A stretch of 64,000 nucleotides of DNA, taken from positions 84,093,798 through 84,157,797 of the forward strand of contig JALMGJ010000004.1 of assembly GCA_023362775.1 (NCBI GenBank), in the 5' to 3' direction. The notes beneath the pieces are model-generated. The model was not told where the DNA came from. It saw only the letters and a list, made by a program, of their open reading frames with translations, and searched no databases. The position numbers were made by a program, and so were the translations under genes. Within the stretch, counting starts at the first letter, position 1. Every line of letters begins with the position of its first letter. The stretch comes from Charina bottae. Lineage: Eukaryota; Chordata; Lepidosauria; Squamata; Charinaidae. This document shows positions 54,506 to 64,000 of this stretch, one piece after another.

Positions 54506-54624
54506 AATCTGTGCAAGTCAGCTCTCGAGCTGTTGAAGAGAGAATAACAGTTAAAAAATATCCTTCAAACAGGGACTTGACTATGTGATTTCCAGACTAA
54601 TATCTTATCCACAATGCTATTTTT

Positions 54625-54848
54625 TTAATCTGTTCAATCATGTCCAATTCTTAGAGACTGCCTGGACAAGTCCCTGCAGTTTTCTTGGCAAGATTTTTGG
54701 AACTGGTTTGTCATTGTCTTCTTAGGGCTGAGAGAGAATGACTGGCCCAAGGTCACCCACCTAACTTTGTGCCTAAGGTGGGACTAGAACTCACAGTCTC
54801 TTGGTTTCTAACCTGGTGCCTTAACCACTACACGAAACTGGCTCTCCA
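54625..54848 (-). mobile_element. tRNA-derived CORE-SINE
   Basis: Minus-strand gagagccagtttcgtgtag head, gagttctagtccc, the core tgaccttgggccagtcat, then a gggacttgtccaggcagt tail. Same family as 13773 and 17187. Confidence 0.83.
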
Positions 54849-55727
54849 CTATGTCATACAACTTATTAAATATATATGTTGATACCTGTATCAAAAATTA
54901 TGAAAAAACAAGAATGTTCTATTTTTTAAAGATAAATAGGAATCTGAATAACTCTTGACCTCAGTGTCATGCTGAAACACCAATACAGACTAAACTATGA
55001 ATACATGGAGAATTACTGGTGACACTTTTGTAATACTGAAGTCTTTACATTCAGCAGAATATAAAATTTCAAACTGTCATTTCTTGGGGTTTGAACCATG
55101 AATGGAAATGGAAATCACCTTAAATTCTAAATCCTAAACTTCAACATTTAAAAAAAATATATTATTGAGCCATTTGTTTTTACTATGCCCATTCAATTAA
55201 GTATTCCTTCCTAGATTTTTATTTCAACTGCTTTTATGCTAATTTATTACAATTGACTCACCTTTAAAAGGAATCACTCCAAGTTATGCCATATTTTAAG
55301 TGAGAATATCCACAATGTAGTACCTCACAAACAACTGTGAAACATAAATCATGGAATGCAATGTTTTCTTCATAGCCTTTCTGTGACAGTTTGTTCGTGC
55401 ATGCTAATTGGTAGATTCCCATGAGCAATATATATTTTTTTCTCTGAATACTGAAAAGGTTTAGTGCTACAAGGAGAAAATGCAAATTATATTAAATTAC
55501 AGAGAACATACAATGTCACACATCATAGAATAATGATCAAAATTGCTAAAGGGAACCTAGCAGAAAATAAAATAAAAAATAAAGTTGTGTCAAAATGAAA
55601 TTAAATTTCTGACTACTTGAGACTTATTAAAAAGAGATAATTAATATGCAAATATGTCCATAATGATTGTATTATCAATGTTTCTTAAAAAAAAAAAACT
55701 TCCGAAACATTTCCTGGTTCAGTAATT
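54849..55727. other. AT-rich stretch with no recognisable gene
   Basis: Nothing assignable was seen. Confidence 0.45.
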
Positions 55728-55845
55728 CCACAGGGCTGTATCTTGTCCTCCATCCTGTTCAGTATGTATGTAAGACTGTTGGGCAGAAGCATGACAAAAT
55801 TTAAAATAAGGCATCACCAGTATACAAATGAGAATTCCTTTCTCC
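55728..55845 (+). mobile_element. Ancient L2 RT relic
   Basis: The translation PQGCILSSILFSMYVRLLG then KIRHHQYTNEN keeps the order of the L2 block PQGSVLSPLLFNIYMKPLGE...YHQYADDTQLY, with the catalytic YADD replaced by YTNE. Only about 115 bp are recognisable. Confidence 0.6.
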
Positions 55846-57524
55846 CTCTTCTCTGCACTAGCCTACAGCCACTTATTCACATAGTTGAAATGTAACAGTA
55901 ACCTAGGATATTTTTATTTGCATCTGTAGCTCATAAGTTTCTTCCATCATTTCATGAATAAGGGAAAATATTTTACATATCACCAGTTAGTTTTAAGGAT
56001 GATACTATATAAAAATTATTGTAACCACTGTTTCTATTTTGGCTGAAATTATGTCCAGTTCTTCATTATGCCATACACTATACCAATCACTTAATACCAA
56101 ATATTAATTTGTATAATTTCCCAAAATATTTCAAACCATTTTTGTATATATGTAATATCTTTATTATTGTTTTTTTAAAAAGTTATGGATAGCTTGGTTT
56201 CTGATTCCACCCCCTGCACCCCCAGCAGGGAGAAAACTAACATGAACCAACTCCATCCTTGTTATTAGCTAGGACTAGGTAAGACACTTTATGTTGTGCT
56301 TTATTTTAAAGGAAAATATTAGCCAACTGCGAAGATGTGTCTTATGCGAGTGTTGCTAATAATAGTGTTGAGGTTTTCAGGTTATAAGCTGAATTTTGTT
56401 GATGTTGAGCCTTTAGGTGGCAAAGTCTATATTACCCTGGTTTGTTTCTTGAGTGTTGCTAGTAGGTTGCAAATAAAGAAGTGTGCATTGTGCTAGTTCA
56501 GTAGAAAGTGGGTGGTGCTTCAGCCAATAACCAGAAAATCATATTTTTGTTGCTATTATTGTTCATGGACCATGTTGAAATTAAACATGTTGTCTTTTTC
56601 TCTTTCCTGAGCTTTTTTACCTTTTGTGTAAACAGGCTGGGGGAAAATAGGCTTAAATTGTTGCTTCTGTTCTTTCATATGGACATTTTAAAACTTATTT
56701 TCTAAATTTTGTGTAGGTTCATTTGTAGATAGCAATTGGAATGGTCCCCCAGCACATTTATGTTTATGACTATATAATGAAAAAATGATGAAACTTGGTT
56801 CAACATCCCTTTGTTCCCTATTGTGCGACAATTGAAATGTTTTAATTTTTTCCATGTGAACACAGACAACCAACTTGTTCCAAATTTAGTTTCATGAGAA
56901 CATAGCCAGCTCAAAACATTCTAACAGAATGTCCACAGCAAGACTTCTTGATACCAGGCTTGAAACAAACATATTTTCTCTCACTTTTGCTGAGTGAAAT
57001 AGTTGGAAAATGATTTTCTGCTGATAGATTTCATAGTGCTTAATATGACATTGTAAAGATGCCAAATAATTTTATAACACTATCAGACTGTATTATAACA
57101 GTCAAAAAACAGGTGACTAATGACTAGTAGAGAAGTGCTGCTCTTGACTCATACAAATGCCAATGTATAGTATGCATTCTGAGCAATTTTTGAACCCTGC
57201 ACAACCCAGATTTTGCATGTGTTTGTACATCAGTTCTGTTGAAGGTGAAACATTCAGTGTCCATGTGAGAGCATTCCTGAGAGTAGTAATTTGACAGGAG
57301 CAATGATTAGTGAAACATGAAAACGGGGATTAATTTATAGCAACTACATTATAGGGATAGGCAAAGCCTAGCACCAAGCTAACTACATCCTACCAGGAGA
57401 GAGCAAAAGAACATGTGATCCGTGTGTGTATGCCTGGGAAGAAAGGCAGAAGCAGGTAAAAAACAGGCAGCATGATAGAGAAAGTGGGGACATAGAGACA
57501 TATCAGCTGCATCGCAATTGTCAT
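55846..57524. other. AT-rich stretch with no recognisable gene
   Basis: Short frames only. No repeat or exon was recognised. Confidence 0.45.
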
Positions 57525-59942
57525 TAAAAAGTTTCAATATGGCGACCGAGAGCAAACACCAATGGCTGCTGCTCTGAGGGGGTGATTCCTAGCTTTTCCT
57601 GACCTCCACCCCCAGCCCCACTGATTAGTTGAGGTCTAGAGGGGGTTTCAAAGGGTCCTGGGCCTTGTACCTCCTGGGCTGGAATTGTATGGAATATCCG
57701 AACAGAGCAGCAGACTGCAGCAAACCTGGGTGAGCAGTGCGGCAGACTCCGGAGAACTGGCAGCAGACCAGCAGTGCAACAGATGGCGGAGGGCCTTGGT
57801 GGAGGTGCGGTAAGACTTGGTGGCATGGCCTTCGGCGTTGATCTGCCTGCCAGGCCCCTTTAGCCCCTTTGGTCAGCGGTGCGAGCTGGAGTGCGTGTGG
57901 TCGGGAGTGGCGCAGACATAGGCAGGCTTTGGCACAGTGGAGTGGTTTGGCACTGCAGCGGAGCAGCTTGACGGCATGGCAGACTGGCGGCAGACTAGCC
58001 TGGCATTTGACAGGCCCAGGGAGTAGAATTGGCTCTGGCAGGGTGGACTGGCCTGGCAGTGCGGTGGACCCCGGCAATGTGGTGGGATCTGGCACAATGG
58101 GCTGGCCATGGTGGCCCAGTGGATTTTTGTGCCACTGCAGACTCCGGTGGTGTGGCCGTTGTGGCTGACAAACCCAGCGCTGCGGGCTTGGGCAGAGAGA
58201 GGTGATGAGCCAGAGTGGCTCTGCGCCACCCTCCCCTTTGGAGCTGGAGCCCCCTGGATGGTGGAGGAGAGTGATCTTGGCAGCCCCACAGACTTCAGCA
58301 ACACAAGGGTGTCAGGTTGTTACAACAGACCTTGGTGTGGCAGACCTTAGTGGTGAGGAGCAGTATGCCTAGAGTTGAGAACTTGGCCATCCCCTCCCAA
58401 CTGGCCCAGAGTCAGCAGAGATCTGTTAGGGTCCCTCCAGAGTGATTGAGGTACTTCCAAATGTGACAGACAAGGGGAGAATCCGGGAGCGGTTGTTGGT
58501 ATAAGAGAGTACTCACCTCCTGAGTGAGAGATGGAGTGAAGAGCAGTGGATGAGATGTCCCCCCTGCCGACCAGTGAGAGAAGTTGAGGGGGGGCATAGT
58601 GAATGGACAGGTGATGGTGAGGCCTAATGGCGCTGAGAGCAGGAGTTGGTGCACTGGAGGGACTGCCATCGCCCTGTGGGTGATTGAGAGTGTGAGGATG
58701 TATGAGTGGATGGAGGGATCCCTATTTCAAACCAGGGACTCTAGAGGTCCAGGATTGGGGGCAACTGGATTGGGAGTCTCTGCAGGCTGTAGGGCAGGTC
58801 ATATCATTGAGGTGGTGATGGGTCAGGGACATTATGGTGGGAGCCAGAGGGCAGGCCATCTTTGGGGAAGACGCCCCCGGTGTTTGTTACCAGTGGCATG
58901 TTCCGGCCCTCTGAGCTCAGACCCAGGCCCTGGTCAGCAGATCTGTAGAGGCCCTGGTCTTTGGCTGCTGCTTCTCAGTAAACAACAAAGCCCCCCTCAT
59001 ACATGATCTGATCATTGAGGACGGGGCAGACCTGACATGTATTACCGAAACCTGGCAAGCCTGAAACGGGGGTATCTCTTTCGGAAATGTGCCCAGCTAG
59101 TTTTATGGTATGGCACCAGCCAAGACTTCAGAGCAGGAGAGGAGGTGTCTGTGGTAATCCAAGAGTCTCTAGAGGCCTACAAGGTCACTGCTCCAAAAGT
59201 AGCCACTTGTGAGACCCTGTTTTTCAAGTTGAGTTCCCAAGAACAGTTGGGAGCGTTGCTATTGTACCAGCCTCCTTGTTGCATAGCAACATCCCTACCT
59301 GAGCTGCTGGAGGCCATCTCGGGGTTGGCAGTGGAGTTCCCCAGGCTTATGGTTCTGGGGGACTTCAACTTGCCATCCCTGGGGTGTGCCTCAGAGTTGG
59401 CTTGAGAGTTCATGACTACCATGGCAGTCATGGGCCTCTCCCAAATTATTTGGGACCCGACTCAAGACAGTGGCCTCAACTCGGACTTAGTTTTCTTGTC
59501 TGAGCAGTGGCAATGTGATCTGAGGGGAGACCTGCATCTATCCCCATTGTCACGGTGAGATCACATCCTGGTGTCCTTTAGATTCTCCTATGCTGCCCCC
59601 ACCCCGCAGGGAGACAGGACGCATTCGATTGGTCTGCCCCCAGTGTCTGATGGACCCGAAAGGGTTTCAGAGGGAGCTGGGGGTTATATCCATGGATCTA
59701 ATGCACGGTCCAGCGGAGGTCCTGGACGCTACCTGGAATAAGGTGTTATCTAGATCCATGTCCCTCCTAGCTAGTGAAAGCTGCTCGGGAGGTGACATGT
59801 GGCTGGGTCCAGGCGATGGTGAATGCACCCTTGAGAGAGGGGGTGTTTCCAACTGCCTTTAAGGAGGTGTTGATGCACCCCCTCCTCAAGAAACTATCGC
59901 TGGACCCTATTGTCCTAGACAATTTTCGTCCAGTCTCCCAAC
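57525..59942 (+). mobile_element. L2 LINE, copy 3, 5'-complete but 3'-deleted
   Basis: It starts near a YY1-like motif (caatatggcgacc, 57535-57547) with a GC-rich 5' UTR. It then parallels copy 1: 58701-59400 corresponds to about 4100-4830, and 59580-59942 to parts of about 5010-5875. It stops mid-RT at cagtctccca, where a TCTA array begins. Loss of the 3' end cannot come from 5' truncation during reverse transcription, so a later deletion or repeat-mediated event removed it. Confidence 0.85.
58584..59942 (+). pseudogene. L2 endonuclease remnant, copy 3
   Basis: 58584-59006 covers the leader of the frame (PRCLLPVACSGPLSSDPGPGQ) but the NARSVNNK start is deleted. 59037-59405 keeps ETLFFKLSSQEQLGALLLYQ, PELLEAISGLAVEFPRLMVL and GDFNLPSLG, ending at TGA in place of Trp. 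Later pieces (LMDPKGFQRELGVI, near 59650; HPLLKKLSLDP, near 59875) are in other frames. It is inactive. Confidence 0.83.
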
Positions 59943-59962
59943 TCCCTCTATCTATCTGTCTG

Positions 59963-60010
<48 letters not shown>

Positions 60011-60035
60011 CCTACCTACCTACCTACCTACTCTC
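59943..60035. repeat. (TCTA)n/(CTAC)n microsatellite
   Basis: About 17 TCTA/TCTG-type tetramers are followed by about 6 CTAC units. It joins the broken L2 to a SINE head. Confidence 0.97.
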
Positions 60036-60098
60036 TGAGAGCCAGTTTGGTGTAGTAGTTAAAGCACCAGGCTACAAGCGAGGAGACTGTGAGATGTA
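60036..60098 (+). mobile_element. CORE-SINE 5' head fragment
   Basis: The text gagagccagtttggtgtagt, agttaaagcaccaggcta and gaggagactgtgag is the tRNA-derived head only. It is truncated after about 60 bp. Confidence 0.75.
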
Positions 60099-61213
60099 GA
60101 AAAAAACTGGTATATATTTTTTCTGAGATGGTGATGAAATATTAGTACTTGTATTTTGCTCTGGGATTACAATATTCAGAACAAGTTTTTCAGCTCAAGA
60201 ATTTTGAGCTTGGAATGTTTTGCCCATCCCTATCTCTTCTGATAAAATGGGTAAAGTGTAATGTATTTTTCTTTTGTGAACTGAAACAGAATGAGTTGTT
60301 TTGTTTTGTTATAGCAGACAGAAAAATCCATCTAATAGCTAAGCATAACTAAGCTAGATATTTGATTTAAACATGATACAATCAAGCAAGAACAATAAGT
60401 ATTAAACATTTTATATACCTATTTTTAGACATTGATTTTAAAATAAATACATGTAAGAACTGACTGATTTCAAGGTAGATTATTTTATACTATTTTTTTC
60501 ATTCATATTTACAAATGATGTTGTATTTTCCTATTTTTTCTTTGGGGTTTGTTTTTTTAATTATTTTTCTTCTATACATGTCAATAAATTTATGGGAAAT
60601 CCAAATAATCTTTACTGATTTACAGATTTAGGTTACTAGAAAAGGTCTAAGATATTTGATATTTCACTTTTCCCCTTTAAAGCACTCCATGCTTTGTTAG
60701 TATAGAATATTATCAAGAATGCACCAGAACTAACATCTCCCCCAAAACAAAAACAAAAATCACCATGTACATCAGAAGCAGAGGCAGGTTTTCTCCTGGA
60801 GTTGTGTTTAAATCTTAGATTTTAAGGTTATCAGCTGGATTTCCCCACCAAGGTTGCCAAACAGAGATGGAAATGTAGGTAATAGCAATAATAAAATATC
60901 TGAAATAACAACATTCTAACTATGAAATTAAAGTCTGAATTCTATATAAGTGTGTGTCATCCTGGTGAGTTAGACCAGAGAGGAAACACGCTTAGATAAG
61001 CTAATTCTATTTTACTGTAAGGTTACATTAACAGAATCTTGCAAGTCTGAAAATACATTTCTTCCTCCATGCCCTTTACAGTCCAAGAAACTAAGGATGG
61101 TCCCTTCTGAGCCACTTTTCATGTCTACATTCCTGCTGTGGGCTAAGTTTCCTTTTATCTGACCATTCCGTTGGCTGTGTCTCTTCTCCCTGTCTCCCAA
61201 GGTCATTCCCACA
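60099..61213. other. AT-rich stretch with no recognisable gene
   Basis: No repeat or coding feature was recognised. Confidence 0.45.
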
Positions 61214-61226
61214 TACCATTGCATAT

Positions 61227-61551
61227 CAAAAAGTAAAGGTTCCCGCCGCACATTTGTGCAGTCGTGTCCGACTCTAGGGGTCGGTGCTCATCTCTGTTTG
61301 TTAGCCGAAGAGCCAGCGTTGTCCGAAGACACTTCTATGGTCATGACGCACGCGGAACGCTGTTACCTACCCACCAAAGTGGTACCTATTAATCTACTTG
61401 CATTTTCATGCTTTCGAATTGCTAGGTTGGCAAGAGTTGGGGCTAGTGCAGGAGCTCACTCCGTCACGCGGGGCTAGGGATTTGAACCTCCGAACTTGTG
61501 ATCTTCCAATCAACAAGCCTGGTATTTTATCCACTGAGCCACCACACCCCC
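61227..61551 (-). mobile_element. Sauria-type SINE with BovB tail
   Basis: Minus-strand copy of the family at 47887-48222: gtgtggtggctcagtgg head, B-box ggttcaaatccc, body gaaagcatgaaaatgcaagt, and tail agagtcggacacgact followed by gggaacctttactttt. A 13-bp TSD, taccattgcatat, is at 61214-61226 and 61552-61564. The clean TSD suggests a fairly recent insertion. Confidence 0.93.
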
Positions 61552-61564
61552 TACCATTGCATAT

Positions 61565-62680
61565 AGAAATGGTTTAAAAAGCCATGTCCTTTGAAAGATT
61601 TATACGGCTCCTTCAAAGTGTGTCCTCAATTGTCTGCATATTTTTTACATACAGAGATAACACTTCCACTGGGACTGATAGTGAAGGTAAGTGGCTGTGC
61701 AAGCACACACACAGCTGAGTACAGCATTCAAAGCAATTGAGCGAGCCTTCCAAACAACATACTATAGCAGCTTTAATATTTTAAAGAGAGGTGCTTCACT
61801 TGTATTAACATGCTTTGTGAAGCATCTCTTTCCATTCCTTTCACAGCCCTAGTATTGGAAAAGAAAAGAGGATAGAAAAAAATCCCTTATGTTTAAAGGA
61901 TACAATATCCAAGAACATAAAATGTCACCTTGCACAGATTTTTAGATGGTTTTGAGGTGAAGGCACACAGTTGTAAAGGTGAAATATGGGAAACTTACAT
62001 CCCTTTGTCTGCTGGCAACCCCTTTTTATTTATAGCACAGGACGGGCTGCAGAACAAACATTCCATCTCACAAATCTTGTCAATGGTAAATCTCAAAATA
62101 GCACAGATAAAACCTGTTTTTTTTTAAAATACAGGCATGCATTCTTAGTTGTTATGCAATCCAATATTTTTTTTTAAAAAAATCATATTAGTTAACAGTT
62201 GCATTAGCTTAAGCTAAGCATTACCAGAACTACAAAGCAAAAGACCCAGACTAGATAAAGGCATATTTACTATCGGCAGTGCCAGAACATTCCCATTTCC
62301 ACTGCCCAGGACATCTTAACAGTTGGAATCTGAAACAGACAAGAAATTGTATACCTCTTTGTTCTTGTAGCTGTAAAAGTAGAAGGTAATGATGTCAGTG
62401 GATAATTACACATGAAATGAAAAATGTTACTAATGATCACTTCTTAGTTAAAAAAGAAAAAGAAAACACCCCACGTACATACTTCTCAAGTGGCTGGGAA
62501 TCATCCCAGCAAAAACATAGCTTGTTTTTTCCCCCAAAAAATTATACTATTGACTTGGGAACAAATCAGGATGGATAACTCTCAGGTTGACCCAAGGTAG
62601 TCAATTTCTAGAGCCTTAGATTCAAGCCTTTACAGAAGACCAAATGGTTTATGTACTGCCTGAATATGATTTGCTTTAAC
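61565..62680. other. Stretch with no recognisable gene
   Basis: Short, domain-free frames only. The end of this stretch holds an ACTT repeat. Confidence 0.45.
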
Positions 62681-62755
62681 TTACTTACTTACTTACTTAT
62701 TTTATTTGTCATATTTATCACTGCCCATCTCTACAAAAGTAGACTCTTAAGTATT
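62681..62755 (-). mobile_element. L2-type 3' tail relic
   Basis: After acttactt and tttattt repeats, actgcccatctctac...tagactctta resembles the reverse complement of the L2 3' end. It is weakly preserved. Confidence 0.45.
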
Positions 62756-64000
62756 GGTTCATCTTCCTTGAAAGTTATAGTCCTGTGAAAAATAAAGATC
62801 AGGGCAAAGTCTCTTTAACAGTTTTAATTTATTATGTTCAACATGAAGTACTTCTTCAAGTCCTAAATTTTGCATCAAACAGGAATATAGCTGTTTGATT
62901 GTTTGTTTGTTTCGTAATACCAGTTTCTTAGAATGACTTTTCTAGAGAGACTTGTTTGGCCCATACTATATAACAATTTAGTTTCTGTTGTTTTTAACAA
63001 AACAAGACTGGTTTGAATTTCTGTTTGTCCTACTATTTATTTTCCTTATTTTAGTGTGGGCTTGTATTTGCAAATGTGCATTTATTTGTTGAAATGCTGT
63101 ATATGCAGTATACTTTTTAGTGTTTAATGCTTTTATATTGTTTAATTTATTGCTGTGGGTTGCTTTGTGCCATTTTTTGGGGTAGGGGATATGTGTGTGT
63201 CTGTGTATATTTTATCTACTATAGTTGTTTTTCATAAACAACAAACATTAGATTAAAAAGGATTTTTTTGTTTCTGATAGCCTTCTATCAAACTTTATTT
63301 TCATTTTAAAAACAGTAATTGTTCATCATGAATATTTGTCAGTTGATCCATTAGGGGAATACTCATAAGCCATTTCCAGAATAGCAAATCTCAGTATACA
63401 CTAATGGGAATCACCCCTGTGCCGTTAATATTAGTTATTACACTTTCATCTAACAAGAAGTGCATTGAGCTTAGCTGCTATTTTATAAGTTAATAATACA
63501 AGATATAACAAGGTTGTGCTTTTGCTTCTCTAAAGCAGAACGTTAAATGTGACAAAACTACTAATTTTACTATACCCTTCCAAAATGCCTTAAGGGCCAT
63601 TTATTAGAATGTAAACAATGCTACTGTTTCTGCAACTGCTGTATAAATCTCTAAATATTTGGAATCTTGAATAGGAAATATTTAGAAATACGTCAGATGC
63701 AATATTTGTTTAGTCTGTAGCTTTGGATTTTCTGCTAGAACAGTAGTGCTACATGTACTTATATAAAATGATTTTCTTGGTTGCAACAGTCTTGACTTCA
63801 CCACAATTTAAAATGGCTTATTCATGTATTCCCATGGTTAGTCACCAACATAATATATTAAATTTGCTGTGAAATTCAACCTATAGTTTGCATGCACAAA
63901 ATATGCAAAGAAATCACCAATTTCCAGTTCCTTTTCCCTCATATGCATATTTTACCCACCCCTCATATTTCATTCTAATATAATGTATTCAGTCGCCAAA
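62756..64000. other. AT-rich stretch with no recognisable gene
   Basis: Nothing assignable was seen to the window end. Confidence 0.45.

Larger units (their letters stand above)
52823..54507 (-). mobile_element. BovB family 2, copy B, 5' part
   Basis: Read on the minus strand, it starts with a ribozyme-like 5' end (54507-54466), 5' UTR, endonuclease start (54087) and linker, and stops abruptly in the early RT at 52828, where copy A sequence begins. It overlaps copy A's content by about 580 bp at roughly 95% identity. It also lacks about 150-200 bp of endonuclease coding sequence near 53869-53894. Confidence 0.87.

Noticed and set aside
61740..61855. Possible second copy of the hAT MITE end (tttcacagcccta near 61850)
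   Set aside because: No matching left end or 8-bp duplication could be found.
1..64000. CRISPR array, bacterial operon, prophage or other prokaryotic system
   Set aside because: Base composition, repeat content, Pol III SINEs and LINE/Penelope/hAT/Tc1 mix are those of a vertebrate nuclear genome; tandem arrays present are microsatellites without spacers.
1..64000. Host protein-coding gene
   Set aside because: No open frame with recognisable non-transposon domain and no convincing exon with splice signals was seen; small or poorly conserved exons could still be missed by eye.

Overview
The window looks like squamate reptile (lizard or snake) nuclear DNA. It is AT-rich and intron-like or intergenic. 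I recognise no host protein-coding exon. Almost everything that can be identified is transposable-element sequence of a mix typical of squamates: BovB/RTE, L2, L1 and a further unassigned LINE, Penelope-like elements, a Sauria-type SINE with a BovB tail, CORE-SINEs, a 5S-rRNA-derived SINE relic, a Tc1 transposon, hAT-type MITEs and a solo LTR. The species cannot be fixed from sequence alone.

Layout. 1-372: minus-strand L2 fragment. 2899-10548: BovB copy with an 11-bp target-site duplication (TSD), carrying a nearly full-length L2 (2963-7420) in its 5' UTR. 10.5-25.4 kb: mostly unannotatable AT-rich DNA with SINEs, a hAT-type MITE containing a GC-rich minisatellite (17685-18232), a miniature palindromic Penelope (19479-19671), LINE relics and a mosaic heptamer array (22.2-22.5 kb). 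25393-27819: internally deleted L1 with a 16-17-bp TSD. 28389-30257: Penelope element with a 13-bp TSD. 30.3-31.8 kb: LINE tails. 33575-33945: solo LTR. 34.8-35.5 kb: 5S-derived SINE relic and a hAT MITE. 35986-37560: Tc1 element with one frameshift. 38.8-39.5 kb: second Penelope family. 40.9-54.5 kb: a decayed L1 riddled with later insertions: an internally deleted BovB, an intact 1133-codon LINE with a C-terminal zinc finger, a Sauria SINE and a chimeric BovB pair that itself holds an L2. 57.5-60 kb: third L2 copy missing its 3' end. 60-64 kb: one Sauria SINE, otherwise nothing recognisable.

Functional links. BovB would supply the machinery for the Sauria SINEs, because they share a 16-nt 3' tail segment. 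The three RTE-type families (2899, 46471, 54505) have the same 5'-terminal fold, resembling an HDV-like self-cleaving ribozyme, with compensatory changes in two helices. The three Penelope pieces each carry hammerhead-ribozyme core motifs. The most intact gene is the 1133-codon endonuclease/reverse transcriptase ORF at 42600-46001 (minus), the best candidate for a recently active element.
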